Positions 44,044 through 52,724 are shown, numbered from the stretch's first letter. The stretch is 56,178 nt of DNA from Allobosea sp. 47.2.35 (GCF_024655635.1 NZ_JANLGI010000023.1:1-56178); one strand, 5' to 3'. Program-made: numbers and translations. Notes: a model not told the origin generated them from the sequence alone.

Positions 44044-44730
44044 ATGAGCAGCGTTTTGTCGAAGACCGGACGGCTGAGGGCCGCGATCAATCTCGGCAAC
44101 CCGGTGCTGGCGCAACGCACGGCCGCCGGTGAATTCACCGGCGTGACGGTTGCGCTCGCTCGCGCCCTGGCCGAGCAGGAAGGCCTCGAACTCGAATTCA
44201 TTCCCTATGACGGGGCCGGCAAGGTCGTGGAAGCCGCCGGTGCCGACGCCTGGGATCTGGCTTTTCTTGCCATCGACCCGAAACGCGCCACCCAGATCGC
44301 CTTCACCCGTCCCTATCTCACGATCGAAGGCGTATTCGTGGTTGCCGCGTCGTCGCCGTTCCGGAGCCTTCAGGACATCGACCAGCAGGGCGTAAGGATT
44401 TCTGTCGGGCGCGGAGCTGCCTACGATCTGCATCTCACGCGGACCCTGAAGCATGCTGAGATCGTGCGCGTTCCGACCTCGGACGAAGCTTTGCCTCACT
44501 TTCTTTCGCAAGGCCTGGAGGCCGGGGCCGGGATTCGCCAACCCGCGGCGGCGTTCGTCGCCCGAAATCCGGGCGTCCGCCTGATCGAGGAGCCCTTCAT
44601 GGAGATCAGGCAAGCCATGGCGGTGCCCATCGCCACGTCCGGAGCGCTTCCACTCGTGCAGGAATTTCTCGATAGCGCCATCTCTTCCGGACTTGTAGCG
44701 GATGAGATGAGGGCGCGGGAGCCGAAATAG
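44044..44730 (+). CDS. SBP_bac_3-type substrate-binding domain protein without signal peptide
   Basis: A 228-aa protein whose whole length aligns by pattern with family-3 amino-acid-type solute-binding domains (LRAAINLGNPVLAQRTAAGEFTGV; AFTRPYLTIEGVFVV; GVRISVGRGAAYDLHL). It starts directly with the fold and has no hydrophobic leader, so it should stay in the cytosol, where it could serve as a ligand sensor or as an enzyme of the cyclohexadienyl-dehydratase type (the same fold). It begins 7 bp after the GntR gene, ends in a terminator, and seems to close the operon. No ABC permease genes are adjacent. Confidence 0.85.
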   Translation: MSSVLSKTGRLRAAINLGNPVLAQRTAAGEFTGVTVALARALAEQEGLELEFIPYDGAGKVVEAAGADAWDLAFLAIDPKRATQIAFTRPYLTIEGVFVVAASSPFRSLQDIDQQGVRISVGRGAAYDLHLTRTLKHAEIVRVPTSDEALPHFLSQGLEAGAGIRQPAAAFVARNPGVRLIEEPFMEIRQAMAVPIATSGALPLVQEFLDSAISSGLVADEMRAREPK

Positions 44731-44742
44731 AATCCGAATGAA

Positions 44743-44766
44743 AAAGGGCCGCTCGCGCGGCCCTTT
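44743..44766. terminator. Terminator between the converging binding-protein and ABC exporter genes
   Basis: Perfect 10-bp stem AAAGGGCCGC/GCGGCCCTTT with a TCGC loop. The A-run before and T-run after allow termination in both directions. Confidence 0.85.
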
Positions 44767-44791
44767 CCGTGTTCGAGGACACTGGCAGCGG

Positions 44792-46591
44792 TTACGCCGC
44801 CAGCCCCTTGGCCAGCTCGCTGACCTGCTTCTCGAACAGCGCGCGATAGGCGCCGTCTTGGCGGGTCAGCAGGGCCTCGTGCGGGCCTTCCTCGATCACC
44901 CGGCCGCGATCGAAGACCAGGATGCGATCCATGGCCCGCACCGTCGAGAGACGGTGTGCGATCACGATCGTGGTGCGGCCTTCCATCAGGCGCTCGATCG
45001 CCTGTTGGATCAGCGCCTCCGACTCCGAATCGAGGCTCGAGGTCGCCTCGTCCAGGATCAGGATCGGCGCATCGGCCAGGAAGGCGCGGGCCAGCGCGAC
45101 GCGCTGGCGCTCGCCGCCCGAGAGCTTGATGCCGCGCTCGCCGACGAGCGTGGCGTAGCCCTTGGGCAGGCGCATGATGAACTCATGCGCATTGGCGAGC
45201 TTCGCCGCCTGCTCGACCTGCGCCAGGCTCGCGCCCGGCCGGCCATAGGCGATGTTCTCCGCCAGCGAGCGGTGGAACAGCACCGGCTCCTGCTGCACGA
45301 TCGCGATCTGCTGGCGCAGGGACGCCTGCGTGACACCGGCGATATCCTGCCCGTCGATCGCGATGCGGCCTCCGGTCACGTCGTAGAGCCGCTGCACCAG
45401 CTTGACGAAGGTCGTCTTGCCGGAGCCCGAGCGGCCGACGAGGCCGACCTTCTCGCCGCCACGGATGGTCAGCGAGAAATCGCGGTAGAGGGGATCGTGA
45501 TGGCCTCCATAGTGAAAGGTCACGTCCTCGAAGGCGATCTCGCCAGCCGTCACGCCCATATCCACCGCGCCCTTGTGGTCCGGCACGCCATAGGGAAGAT
45601 CGTGCATCCAGACGAGCTCCTCCATGTCGTTGACCGAGCGCTGCAGGTTATGGACGTGCTGGCCGACATCGCGCAGATAGCCGTGCACTACCGCATAGGC
45701 CGTCAGCACGAAGGCGACGTCGCCGGGCGAGGCCTGCCCGTTCGCCCAGAGCCAGATCACGAGGCCGATCACCGCCGCGCGCAGCACCAGCAGCACGACG
45801 TTCTGGCCGGTACCCGACCAGGTGCCGCGCAGCCAGGCGCGCTGCGTCCTGCGGCTCCACTTGGAGACGACCGTCGCCAGCCGCAGGTCCTCGCGGGCCT
45901 CGCCGCCATAGGCCTTCACCACCGGGTTGCAGGTGATGGCATCGGCCAGCGCGCCGCCCAGACGCGTGTCCCAGGCATTGCCGAGCCGGGCCGCCGGCGC
46001 GACGAAGCGCAGCGAGAGCGCCAGCGTCAGGCCGATATAGGCCAGCGCACCCAGCGCCACGACGAGGCCCATCGCCGGCCAGTGCCAGGCCAGCACCGCC
46101 GTCATGCCGAGCAGGATGACCAGCGACGGCAGGAGCGCGATCAGGACCGTGTCGGTCAGAAGATCCAGCGCCCACATGCCGCGCGTGATCTTGCGCACCG
46201 TCGAACCCGCGAAATTGTTCGCGTGCCAGTCGGTCGAGAAGCGCTGCAGGCGCGCGAAGGCCTCCTGCGAGACGTCGCTCATCGTGCGCAGCGTCATCGT
46301 GGTGATGCCGGTGAAGGCGAAATGCCGCCCGATCACCATGATGGCGGCGAGCACCATCATCGCCCCGAGCGCCCAGAGCGCCGCTTCCGCGCCCCCGGCC
46401 CCGACAGTGCCCGACACCGCATCGACGAGGCGACCGGCATAGACCGGCGTGAACAGCTCGGCGAGCGTGGCGACGATGGTGACGCCGGCCACCCAGGCGA
46501 CCTGCCCGGGCTGGCGCGCCCAATGCTTGAACGTGAAGCCGAGAACGGCCCGGAACGGCTCGCGCCGCCCGGTTTGAGTATCCTGAGACAT
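44792..46591 (-). CDS. ABC exporter, fused membrane and ATPase domains
   Basis: A 599-aa type IV (MsbA-like) half-transporter. The N-terminal ~330 residues give six membrane helices. The nucleotide-binding domain (from ~350) has Walker A GRSGSGKTT, the Q-loop, signature LSGGERQR, Walker B LILDEATSSLD and the switch His in IAHRLSTV. It functions as a homo- or heterodimer exporting lipids, peptides or drugs; substrate unknown. The C-terminal tail is short. The start MSQDTQTGRREPF is at 46591. It is convergent with the binding-protein gene, and a candidate leader frame lies upstream at 46731. Confidence 0.93.
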   Translation of the reverse strand: MSQDTQTGRREPFRAVLGFTFKHWARQPGQVAWVAGVTIVATLAELFTPVYAGRLVDAVSGTVGAGGAEAALWALGAMMVLAAIMVIGRHFAFTGITTMTLRTMSDVSQEAFARLQRFSTDWHANNFAGSTVRKITRGMWALDLLTDTVLIALLPSLVILLGMTAVLAWHWPAMGLVVALGALAYIGLTLALSLRFVAPAARLGNAWDTRLGGALADAITCNPVVKAYGGEAREDLRLATVVSKWSRRTQRAWLRGTWSGTGQNVVLLVLRAAVIGLVIWLWANGQASPGDVAFVLTAYAVVHGYLRDVGQHVHNLQRSVNDMEELVWMHDLPYGVPDHKGAVDMGVTAGEIAFEDVTFHYGGHHDPLYRDFSLTIRGGEKVGLVGRSGSGKTTFVKLVQRLYDVTGGRIAIDGQDIAGVTQASLRQQIAIVQQEPVLFHRSLAENIAYGRPGASLAQVEQAAKLANAHEFIMRLPKGYATLVGERGIKLSGGERQRVALARAFLADAPILILDEATSSLDSESEALIQQAIERLMEGRTTIVIAHRLSTVRAMDRILVFDRGRVIEEGPHEALLTRQDGAYRALFEKQVSELAKGLAA

Positions 46592-46915
46592 AGCGTCATT
46601 CGGCGCCGAGACGGCCGCCGACTCCGAAATCAGGCGAAGACGACGACGCGCGCCGGCTTCGGCAATGAAAGATGGAAGTTGGAAAAAGGCTCAGGAGGCT
46701 ACCCGGAGGCGGGCCTCGTGCGAGACCGACCTAGTGCCGGGTTGGTCGCATGGGAGTGGCTGCGATGTTGATGAATTTCATTCAGCCCTCCCTTTCTTGA
46801 GTTGGAGCCAAGGCGAAGGAAGATGCCTGATGTTTAAGCAGCGCGCAAGCCCGCCTCTCATGCAATGGCTGCACGAGGTGTCTACGCCCAATTCAAGGCA
46901 GAGTTGTATGCCGGC
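46592..46915. other. 324-bp gap upstream of the ABC exporter
   Basis: Contains no full-length gene I can support. Its one notable element is a 16-codon minus-strand frame with a strong ribosome-binding site (46731-46781), treated as a separate candidate. The exporter promoter should lie in this gap. Confidence 0.6.
46731..46781 (-). CDS. Candidate leader peptide, 16 aa
   Basis: Minus-strand ATG at 46781 with a GGGAGGG site 4-5 nt upstream; the peptide MKFINIAATPMRPTRH ends in TAG. It lies 140 bp before the ABC exporter start on the same strand, a position suitable for translation-sensing attenuation. No clear downstream hairpin was found, and the frame may be fortuitous. Confidence 0.3.
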   Translation of the reverse strand: MKFINIAATPMRPTRH

Positions 46916-47089
46916 TTACCAGAACAGGGCCAGGAGCCGGACCGCGATCACCAGCACGAAGGCGGCGATGATCGTGCCCAGCACCTGCTGGCGCTTGGCA
47001 TGGTTGGGCCAGCGTCGCGCGAGCAGCTTGCCCAGCGGCTTGCGGAAGATGAAAGCCGCGACCAGCAGAACGATGATGACGTGGGACAA
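46916..47089 (-). CDS. 57-aa membrane protein
   Basis: A short frame immediately downstream (11 bp) of the rhodanese gene. It encodes LSHVIIVLLVAAFIFRKPLG, then a basic loop (RRWPNHAKRQQ), then GTIIAAFVLVIAVRLLALFW, i.e. two helices in a hairpin with a positive inner loop. The start is TTG with a weak GAGAG upstream. It is evidently the second gene of a rhodanese operon. I do not recognise a family. Confidence 0.65.
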   Translation of the reverse strand: MSHVIIVLLVAAFIFRKPLGKLLARRWPNHAKRQQVLGTIIAAFVLVIAVRLLALFW

Positions 47090-47099
47090 GGTCTAACTC

Positions 47100-47513
47100 T
47101 CAGCCCTTCTTGTCGGCCGGGGCCGTCTCGACCGGCGCGCCGGCCCTCTTCCAGGCACTGAACCCGCCGGCCACATGCGCGACCGGCTTCAGCCCCATCT
47201 CCTGCGCCGCCTGAGCGGCCAGCGCCGAGCGCCAGCCGCCGCCGCAGAAGAAGACGAAGCGCTTATCCTGCTGGAAGACCGGCTTGGCATAGGGGCTTTC
47301 CGGGTCGATCCAGAATTCCAGCATGCCGCGCGGGCAATGGAAGGCGCCGGGCATCCGCCCTTCCCGCTCCAGCTCGCGCGGATCGCGCAGGTCGACGAAG
47401 ACCACGGCGTCGCTGCCGTGCAGCGCCTGCGCCTCTTCGACCGACAGCGTCGCGATCCGGCTCTCGGCTTCCGCGACCAGCGCCTTGTAGCCCTTGGTGA
47501 TGGTCTGCGGCAT
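47100..47513 (-). CDS. Rhodanese-like sulfurtransferase
   Basis: A 137-aa single-domain rhodanese. It has VVFVDLRDPRELEREGRMPGAFHCPRG (first half) and the catalytic Cys in RFVFFCGGGWRSALAA, with a six-residue active-site loop CGGGWR. It transfers sulfane sulfur to thiols or cyanide; partner unknown. The start at 47513 (MPQTITKGYKALVAEA) has GGAGGG 8 bp upstream, which favours it over 47543. Likely co-transcribed with the 57-aa membrane protein. Confidence 0.9.
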   Translation of the reverse strand: MPQTITKGYKALVAEAESRIATLSVEEAQALHGSDAVVFVDLRDPRELEREGRMPGAFHCPRGMLEFWIDPESPYAKPVFQQDKRFVFFCGGGWRSALAAQAAQEMGLKPVAHVAGGFSAWKRAGAPVETAPADKKG

Positions 47514-47648
47514 GCCGAACGCCCTCCCCGATTCCGGCCGCACCGTGGCGGCTCGCCGCTACAGCGTCAATGCCGTCCGGCTTGTCGCCCGAGCGGCTTC
47601 GTCACAAGCTGCTTGCCTCTCCGGCTCCCGAAATGGCAGAGCGGCAGC

Positions 47649-48341
47649 ATGCTCGGTTTCAGCAATCTGGACGTCATCGCGCTCGCGTTCTTCGCCGCCT
47701 CCTGGGTCGGCTATCACTATGCCGTCGAGCTGGGCCCGCACGCCGCCCGAACGCTGAACATGCGGATGAACCTGCGCCGCGCCCGCTGGATTCGCGAGGC
47801 GGCGGGCCGGGAGGTGCGGATCGTCGACACGCAGGTGATGGGCGGTTTGCAGAACGGCACCGCTTTCTTCGCCTCGACCTCTCTGCTCGCGATCGGCGGT
47901 ACGCTCGCTCTGCTGAACGCCACGGACCGCGCCGTCGCCATCTTCAGCGACCTGCCCTTCGTTCCGGTGACCCTTCGCTCCGTCTGGGAGGTGAAGATCA
48001 TCGGGCTCGTCGGCATCTTCGGCTACGCCTTCTTCAAGTTCGCCTGGGCCTATCGGCTGTTCAACTACTGCGTCATCCTGCTCGGCGCCCTGCCCCCGTT
48101 CGACAGCAAGGACGAGCAGGCAATGGCCCATGCCGTTCACGAGACGATCGAGATGAACATCGCCGCCGGCCGCCATTTCAACCGCGGCCAGCGCGCCTTC
48201 TTCTTCGCGCTGGCCTATCTCGGCTGGTTTCTCGGCCCGATCACCTTCATCGGTTTCACCGGCGCGGTGCTGGTCGCGATGTATCGCCGCCAATACGCCT
48301 CCGACGCCGCCCGCGTCTTCACCTATCCGAGTGGGTCATGA
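47649..48341 (+). CDS. DUF599-family membrane protein
   Basis: A 230-aa integral membrane protein with about four helices. The family pattern shows at NLDVIALAFFAASWVGYHYAVE, the cytosolic block MNLRRARWIREAAGREVRIVDTQVMGGLQNGTAFFAS, VWEVKIIGLVGIFGYAFFKFAWAYRLFNY, and a C-terminal FNRGQRAFFFALAYLGWFLGP. Function unknown. The earlier in-frame start is antisense to the rhodanese gene, so 47649 is used. Its end overlaps the DUF3253 gene start by 4 nt (ATGA). Confidence 0.88.
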   Translation: MLGFSNLDVIALAFFAASWVGYHYAVELGPHAARTLNMRMNLRRARWIREAAGREVRIVDTQVMGGLQNGTAFFASTSLLAIGGTLALLNATDRAVAIFSDLPFVPVTLRSVWEVKIIGLVGIFGYAFFKFAWAYRLFNYCVILLGALPPFDSKDEQAMAHAVHETIEMNIAAGRHFNRGQRAFFFALAYLGWFLGPITFIGFTGAVLVAMYRRQYASDAARVFTYPSGS

Positions 48342-48607
48342 GCATCGAACCCAAAGCGATCGAGCGCGCGATCCTCGAGCTGCTGGCCCAGCGCGAAGCA
48401 GGCCTGACGATTTCGCCGATGGATGTCGCCCGCCGCCTCGGTGGCGATCATCCTGACGGCTGGGGACCTCTGATGCAGCCGGTGCGCCGCGCCGCCGTGA
48501 AGCTGATGAAGGAAGGAAGGCTCGTCATCACCCGCAAGGGCCGGCCGGTCGATCCCGACGACTTTCGCGGCGTCTATCGTCTGGTCCTGACAATGACGGC
48601 GCCCTGA
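48338..48607 (+). CDS. DUF3253-family small winged-helix-like protein
   Basis: An 89-aa protein beginning MSIEPKAIERAILELLAQREAG, with ISPMDVARRLGGDHPDGWGPLMQPVRRAAVKLMKEGRLVITRKG-type sequence. This is a helix-turn-helix with wing (RLVITRKGRPVDPDDFRGVYRL) typical of DUF3253. Probably DNA- or protein-binding. Coupled to the DUF599 gene (ATGA overlap) and convergent with the DUF218 gene (1 bp apart). Confidence 0.88.
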   Translation: MSIEPKAIERAILELLAQREAGLTISPMDVARRLGGDHPDGWGPLMQPVRRAAVKLMKEGRLVITRKGRPVDPDDFRGVYRLVLTMTAP

Positions 48608-48608
48608 C

Positions 48609-49397
48609 TTACGGCCCCGGGAAGAGCGCGTCCGTGTAGCCCGCGAGCCGGTAGGCGACGAGGCCGACCCATTCCTTGAAGCCGTTATCGGCGATTTCGA
48701 GCGCACGCGGGGCGCGGCTGTAAGGCCGGATGAAATCGCTGGGCTTGCCGCTCGACCAGAAATCGACCGGGAAGGCCTCGACCGCGAACCCGGCCTTGCG
48801 AAAGACGCCGATCGAACGCGGCATGTGCCAGGCGGACGTCACCAGAAGCCAGCGCTCACCGGGCTTGGGATCGACGAGGTTGCGCGTGAAAATGGCGTTC
48901 TCGCGCGTGTTGCGCGACTTGCCTTCGAGGATGAGCCGGGCCGGATCGAGGCCGAGCCCTTCGAGCAGCAGCTTCGCGCCATCCGCCTCGGTCACGGTCG
49001 TTTCCGAGATCAGGTTGGCGGCTCCGCCGGTGAAGACGATCTTAGCCTGCGGATGCAATCGCGCCAGCTCCACGGCCTTGGTCATGCGCGCCGCCGAGGA
49101 GTTCATCGCGACATCGCCGCGCGCCACGCCTATCGCGCCGCCGAGCACGACGATGCCGGTCACCGGCGTCTTGCGGGCATCCTGCTGCGGGAAACGATCC
49201 TCCAGCGGCCTCAGCACGGCGCGCGGCAGCGGGCTGAAGGCCATCAGGCCGAGCGCGGTGAGCGAGATCAGCCCGATCCAGCGCGCCGGCCGGGCGAAGC
49301 GCGTGAAGGCGAGCAGCGCCGATAGGCCCGCAAGCAGGATCGCAAAATTGACCGGCGACAGGACGAACCAGACGACCTTGGAGAGAACGAAGAACAT
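48609..49397 (-). CDS. YdcF/DUF218-family membrane protein (ElyC-like)
   Basis: A 262-aa protein with two N-terminal helices (LSKVVWFVLSPVNFAILLAGLSALLAF and WIGLISLTALGLMAF) and a periplasmic or cytosolic alpha/beta DUF218 domain: GIVVLGGAIG, IVFTGGAANL, LLVTSAWHMPRSIGVF. Relatives include ElyC (envelope integrity) and YdcF (SAM-binding). Function here is unknown. The ATG at 49397 begins MFFVLSKVVW. Confidence 0.9.
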   Translation of the reverse strand: MFFVLSKVVWFVLSPVNFAILLAGLSALLAFTRFARPARWIGLISLTALGLMAFSPLPRAVLRPLEDRFPQQDARKTPVTGIVVLGGAIGVARGDVAMNSSAARMTKAVELARLHPQAKIVFTGGAANLISETTVTEADGAKLLLEGLGLDPARLILEGKSRNTRENAIFTRNLVDPKPGERWLLVTSAWHMPRSIGVFRKAGFAVEAFPVDFWSSGKPSDFIRPYSRAPRALEIADNGFKEWVGLVAYRLAGYTDALFPGP

Positions 49398-49497
49398 CGA
49401 GGGCCCGGACCGAGGGAAGACCGCTCAAGTCCTACTGGCAAAAGCTGACGGCTTTCTGAACCGGGACATCCGGAAAGCACCTAGCGGGATGGCACGA

Positions 49498-50004
49498 TCA
49501 GCGAATGATCTGCGGCGGTGATTGCGGGCGCCGTCCGCCGGCCTGCGGCAAAGCCTTTGCAAGTTCGATCGCGCGACCGGCGACCTCTCGCAACTCGCAG
49601 CCCGCCTGCCGCCCGGCCTGCAACGCCTCGCGCTGGGTCGCGCCGTAGAAGGCGCATTTCTGGGTGACATAGCTTTCCCAGGCGAGTTGCAACGCCGCGA
49701 GGCGGCTGCGCTGGCCGGCATCGAGCGTGCGTCCCGTCACCTGCAAGGCAAGCGTTAGCCGCTCACGCCACGCCGCTTCCTCGCGCCGGGCGCAAGCGGC
49801 TTCGGCACCGCGTGGATCGTTGCTGGCGGCGCGCACGCAGGCGACGGCCACCGTACCGATGCAGGTCGAGGGCGCAGAGCCACTGTCGCGCAGGCAGCCG
49901 GAGAGCGCGGCGAGATCGGTTCGTAGCGTCGGCGACGTCTGTGCCACCGCGGGCGCGGTCGCAGCGAGGCTGCACAGAAGCAGGATCGTCCGAAAAGCGC
50001 TCAT
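49498..50004 (-). CDS. Exported LprI/DUF1311-like lysozyme-inhibitor-type protein
   Basis: A 168-aa secreted protein with signal peptide SAFRTILLLCSLAATAPAVAQ. The mature domain has four or more Cys (SGCLRDS, STCIGT, VACVRAA, AACARREE, QKCAFYG, AGCELR) and the segment SRLAALQLAWESYVTQKCAFY, which resembles the DUF1311/LprI pattern of periplasmic lysozyme inhibitors. The start at 50004 gives the signal peptide directly. It lies downstream of the GST gene on the same strand (51 bp). Confidence 0.8.
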   Translation of the reverse strand: MSAFRTILLLCSLAATAPAVAQTSPTLRTDLAALSGCLRDSGSAPSTCIGTVAVACVRAASNDPRGAEAACARREEAAWRERLTLALQVTGRTLDAGQRSRLAALQLAWESYVTQKCAFYGATQREALQAGRQAGCELREVAGRAIELAKALPQAGGRRPQSPPQIIR

Positions 50005-50054
50005 GCCGCCATCATGCCAGCGACAACGCATTGATCAAGCGGGTCTTTGCGACC

Positions 50055-50675
50055 TCACGCGATCGGCAACGGCAATGCGGCTTGCGCGGCCGGCCTCGCG
50101 AAGACCGTTTCGTACCAGTGCTGGACTCGCGGCCGCGCGACCCGCTCCACCGGCATGTTGAGCCAGCGGTGGACGCCACAGCCCACCGCGATATCCGCCA
50201 TGCCGAAACGCTCACCGGCTAGGAAGGACCGTTCCGCCAGCTGCGCCTCGAGGATCGTCATCAGCGCCTCGGCGCGGGCTACGCCGTCGGCGATGACCTT
50301 CGGATCGGTGAAGGCTGGTACCTTGCGCACCACGCCCCAGAGCACGGGCGCCAGCGCCGGCTGCAATTCGGACTGCATCCAGTCGATCCAGCGATCGGCC
50401 AGCACGCGCCGCGCCGGATCCTCCTCCCAGAGCACGCCCGAGGCATAGCGGGCCGCGAGATAGCGCAGGATGCTGCTCGACTCCCAGAGGACGAGCTCGC
50501 CGTCGCGCAGCACCGGAATCTGCCGGTTCGGGTTCATCGCCGTGAATTCGGGCGTGTCGAGCCCGCCGAATGGCCCGCCAGCATCGATGCGCTCGAAAGC
50601 CTGCCCGGCCTCGCCCGCGGCCCAGACCACCTTCTGGACGTTGATCGAGCTCAAACGGCCCCAGATCGTCAGCAT
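50055..50675 (-). CDS. Glutathione S-transferase
   Basis: A 206-aa cytosolic GST. The N-terminal thioredoxin-like domain starts LTIWGRLSSINVQKVVWAAGEAG (active-site Ser in the SSINVQK position) and holds NPNRQIPVLRDGELVLWESSSILRYLA. The C-terminal helical domain includes FGMADIAVGCGVHRW. The ATG follows a GAGGAG. Substrate unknown. Confidence 0.93.
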   Translation of the reverse strand: MLTIWGRLSSINVQKVVWAAGEAGQAFERIDAGGPFGGLDTPEFTAMNPNRQIPVLRDGELVLWESSSILRYLAARYASGVLWEEDPARRVLADRWIDWMQSELQPALAPVLWGVVRKVPAFTDPKVIADGVARAEALMTILEAQLAERSFLAGERFGMADIAVGCGVHRWLNMPVERVARPRVQHWYETVFARPAAQAALPLPIA

Positions 50676-50723
50676 GACAGGCTCCTCAAACGCCTCGCTC
50701 CGCCGGAAGCTGGAGCAATCTCC

Positions 50724-52724
50724 TCAGGCGAATTCCATGATGACGGCATCGACCGCGAGCGAGTCGCCCTCCTTCGCCAGGATCTTGGCGATGGTGACGT
50801 CCTTCTCGGCGCGCAGCACGTTCTCCATCTTCATCGCCTCGACCATGGCGAGCGGCTCGCCGGCCTTGACCTCCTGCCCGACCGTGACGCCGATCGACTT
50901 GACCAGGCCCGGCATCGGGCAGAGCAGGAACTTGCCGGTATCGGCGGCGACCTTCTCCGGCATCAGCGCGGCGAGTTCCGCCTCGCGCTGCGTATAGACA
51001 TGAGCATTGGCATAGGCGCCGGCATGGCCGAGCGCGACGCCGTTCAGGATCGGGCGCACCTGCGCCGCGACCTTCACCCCATCGAGCGTGCCGTGCCAGA
51101 CCGGCTCGCCCGGCACCCAGTCGCTGGTGACGCTGACGCTGCGGCCGGCAAAGGCGATGACGACCGCCCCGCCCTGCTCCGTCACCTCGCCCTCGAAGCG
51201 CTCAGACCCGAGCTGGACGATGCGCAGGCGGTCGAAGGAGACCTTGCGCCAGCCCTCCATCTGCGCCGAGACATGGCGCTTACGCTGGTTCATGCGGTGG
51301 TCGCAGGCGATCGCGATCGCGGCCATGCGCTGCGCGGTCTCACCCTGCGGCACCGGCAGCGAGAATCCTTCCGGGAATTCCTCGGCGATGAAGCCGGTCG
51401 AGAGATTGCCGGCGATCCAGCGCGGATGCTGCATCACCGCGGCGACGAAGGGGATGTTGTGGCGGATGCCGTCGATGGCGAAGGCATCGAGCGCGCGTGC
51501 CTGCGCCTTGATCGCCGCTTCGCGCGTCGGCGCGTGCGTCACGAGCTTCGCGATCATCGGGTCGTAATAGATCGAGATCTCGCCGCCTTCGAAGACGCCG
51601 GTGTCGTTGCGCACCATGGCCTCGCCATCCGGCCCCTCGCTCGGCGGCCGATAGGTGACGAGCCGGCCGGTCGAGGGCAGGAAGTTGCGGGTCGGGTCCT
51701 CGGCATAGACGCGGCTCTCCACCGCCCAACCGTCGAGCTTCACGTCAGCCTGCGAAATCGCGAGTTTTTCGCCATAGGCGACCCGGATCATCTGCTCGAC
51801 GAGGTCGATCCCGGTGATCATCTCGGTGACCGGATGCTCGACCTGGAGCCGGGTGTTCATCTCGAGGAAGTAGAACGACTTGTCCTGGCCGGCGACGAAC
51901 TCGACCGTGCCGGCCGAGTCGTAGTTCACCGCCTTGGCCAACGCGACCGCCTGCTCGCCCATCTTCCTGCGGGTCGCTTCGTCGAGCAGCGGCGACGGCG
52001 CCTCCTCCAGAACCTTCTGGTTGCGGCGCTGGATCGAGCATTCGCGCTCGCCGAGATAGATGACGTTGCCGTGCTTGTCGCCGAGAACCTGGATCTCGAT
52101 ATGGCGGGGATCGACGATGAACTTCTCGACGAAGACGCGGTCGTCGCCGAAGGAGGACGCGGCTTCCGACTTGGCGCGGGCGAAGCCTTCCGCCACCTCA
52201 CCGGCCGAATGCGCAATGCGCATGCCCTTGCCGCCACCGCCGGCCGAGGCCTTGATCATCACGGGATAGCCGATCTCGTCGGCGATGGTCACCGCGTGCT
52301 CGGGGCTCTCGATGATGCCGAGGAAGCCCGGAACCGTCGAAACCTTGGCCGCGGCCGCTGCCTTCTTCGACTCGATCTTGTCGCCCATCGCGGCGATGGC
52401 GCCGGGATTGGGGCCGATGAAGACGATGCCGTTATCCTTCAGTGCCTGGGCGAAGGCCTCGCGCTCGGACAGAAAGCCGTAACCGGGATGCACGGCCTGC
52501 GCGCCGGTCGCCTTGCAGGCGTCGATGATCTTGTCGATCAGGAGGTAGGACTGGGCGGCGGGAGCGGCGCCGATATGAACGGCCTCGTCGGCCATCTCGA
52601 CATGCAGCGCATCGCGATCCGCATCGGAATAGACGGCGACCGTCTTGATGCCCATGCGCCGCGCCGTCTTGATGACACGGCAGGCGATCTCGCCGCGGTT
52701 CGCGATCAGGATCTTCGAGAACAT
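50724..52724 (-). CDS. pccA: Propionyl-CoA carboxylase-type alpha subunit (biotin carboxylase/BCCP fusion)
   Basis: A 666-aa ATP-dependent biotin carboxylase fused to a biotin carrier domain. N-terminus ILIANRGEIACRVIKTA; ATP-grasp motif KASAGGGGKGMRIA; MNTRLQVEHPVTEMITGIDL; biotin attachment at K632 in EAMKMENVLRAEKDV. Compared with the methylcrotonyl-type subunit at 26032, its biotin site reads EAMKMENVL, a sequence I associate with propionyl-CoA carboxylases. It would feed propionyl-CoA to methylmalonyl-CoA. The beta subunit is not in the window. Starts at 52724 with MFSKILIANRGEI. Confidence 0.88.
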   Translation of the reverse strand: MFSKILIANRGEIACRVIKTARRMGIKTVAVYSDADRDALHVEMADEAVHIGAAPAAQSYLLIDKIIDACKATGAQAVHPGYGFLSEREAFAQALKDNGIVFIGPNPGAIAAMGDKIESKKAAAAAKVSTVPGFLGIIESPEHAVTIADEIGYPVMIKASAGGGGKGMRIAHSAGEVAEGFARAKSEAASSFGDDRVFVEKFIVDPRHIEIQVLGDKHGNVIYLGERECSIQRRNQKVLEEAPSPLLDEATRRKMGEQAVALAKAVNYDSAGTVEFVAGQDKSFYFLEMNTRLQVEHPVTEMITGIDLVEQMIRVAYGEKLAISQADVKLDGWAVESRVYAEDPTRNFLPSTGRLVTYRPPSEGPDGEAMVRNDTGVFEGGEISIYYDPMIAKLVTHAPTREAAIKAQARALDAFAIDGIRHNIPFVAAVMQHPRWIAGNLSTGFIAEEFPEGFSLPVPQGETAQRMAAIAIACDHRMNQRKRHVSAQMEGWRKVSFDRLRIVQLGSERFEGEVTEQGGAVVIAFAGRSVSVTSDWVPGEPVWHGTLDGVKVAAQVRPILNGVALGHAGAYANAHVYTQREAELAALMPEKVAADTGKFLLCPMPGLVKSIGVTVGQEVKAGEPLAMVEAMKMENVLRAEKDVTIAKILAKEGDSLAVDAVIMEFA

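Noticed and set aside
44738..46771. 677-codon plus-strand frame opposite the ABC exporter
   Set aside because: It is the high-GC shadow of the exporter, whose Walker and signature motifs identify the coding strand.
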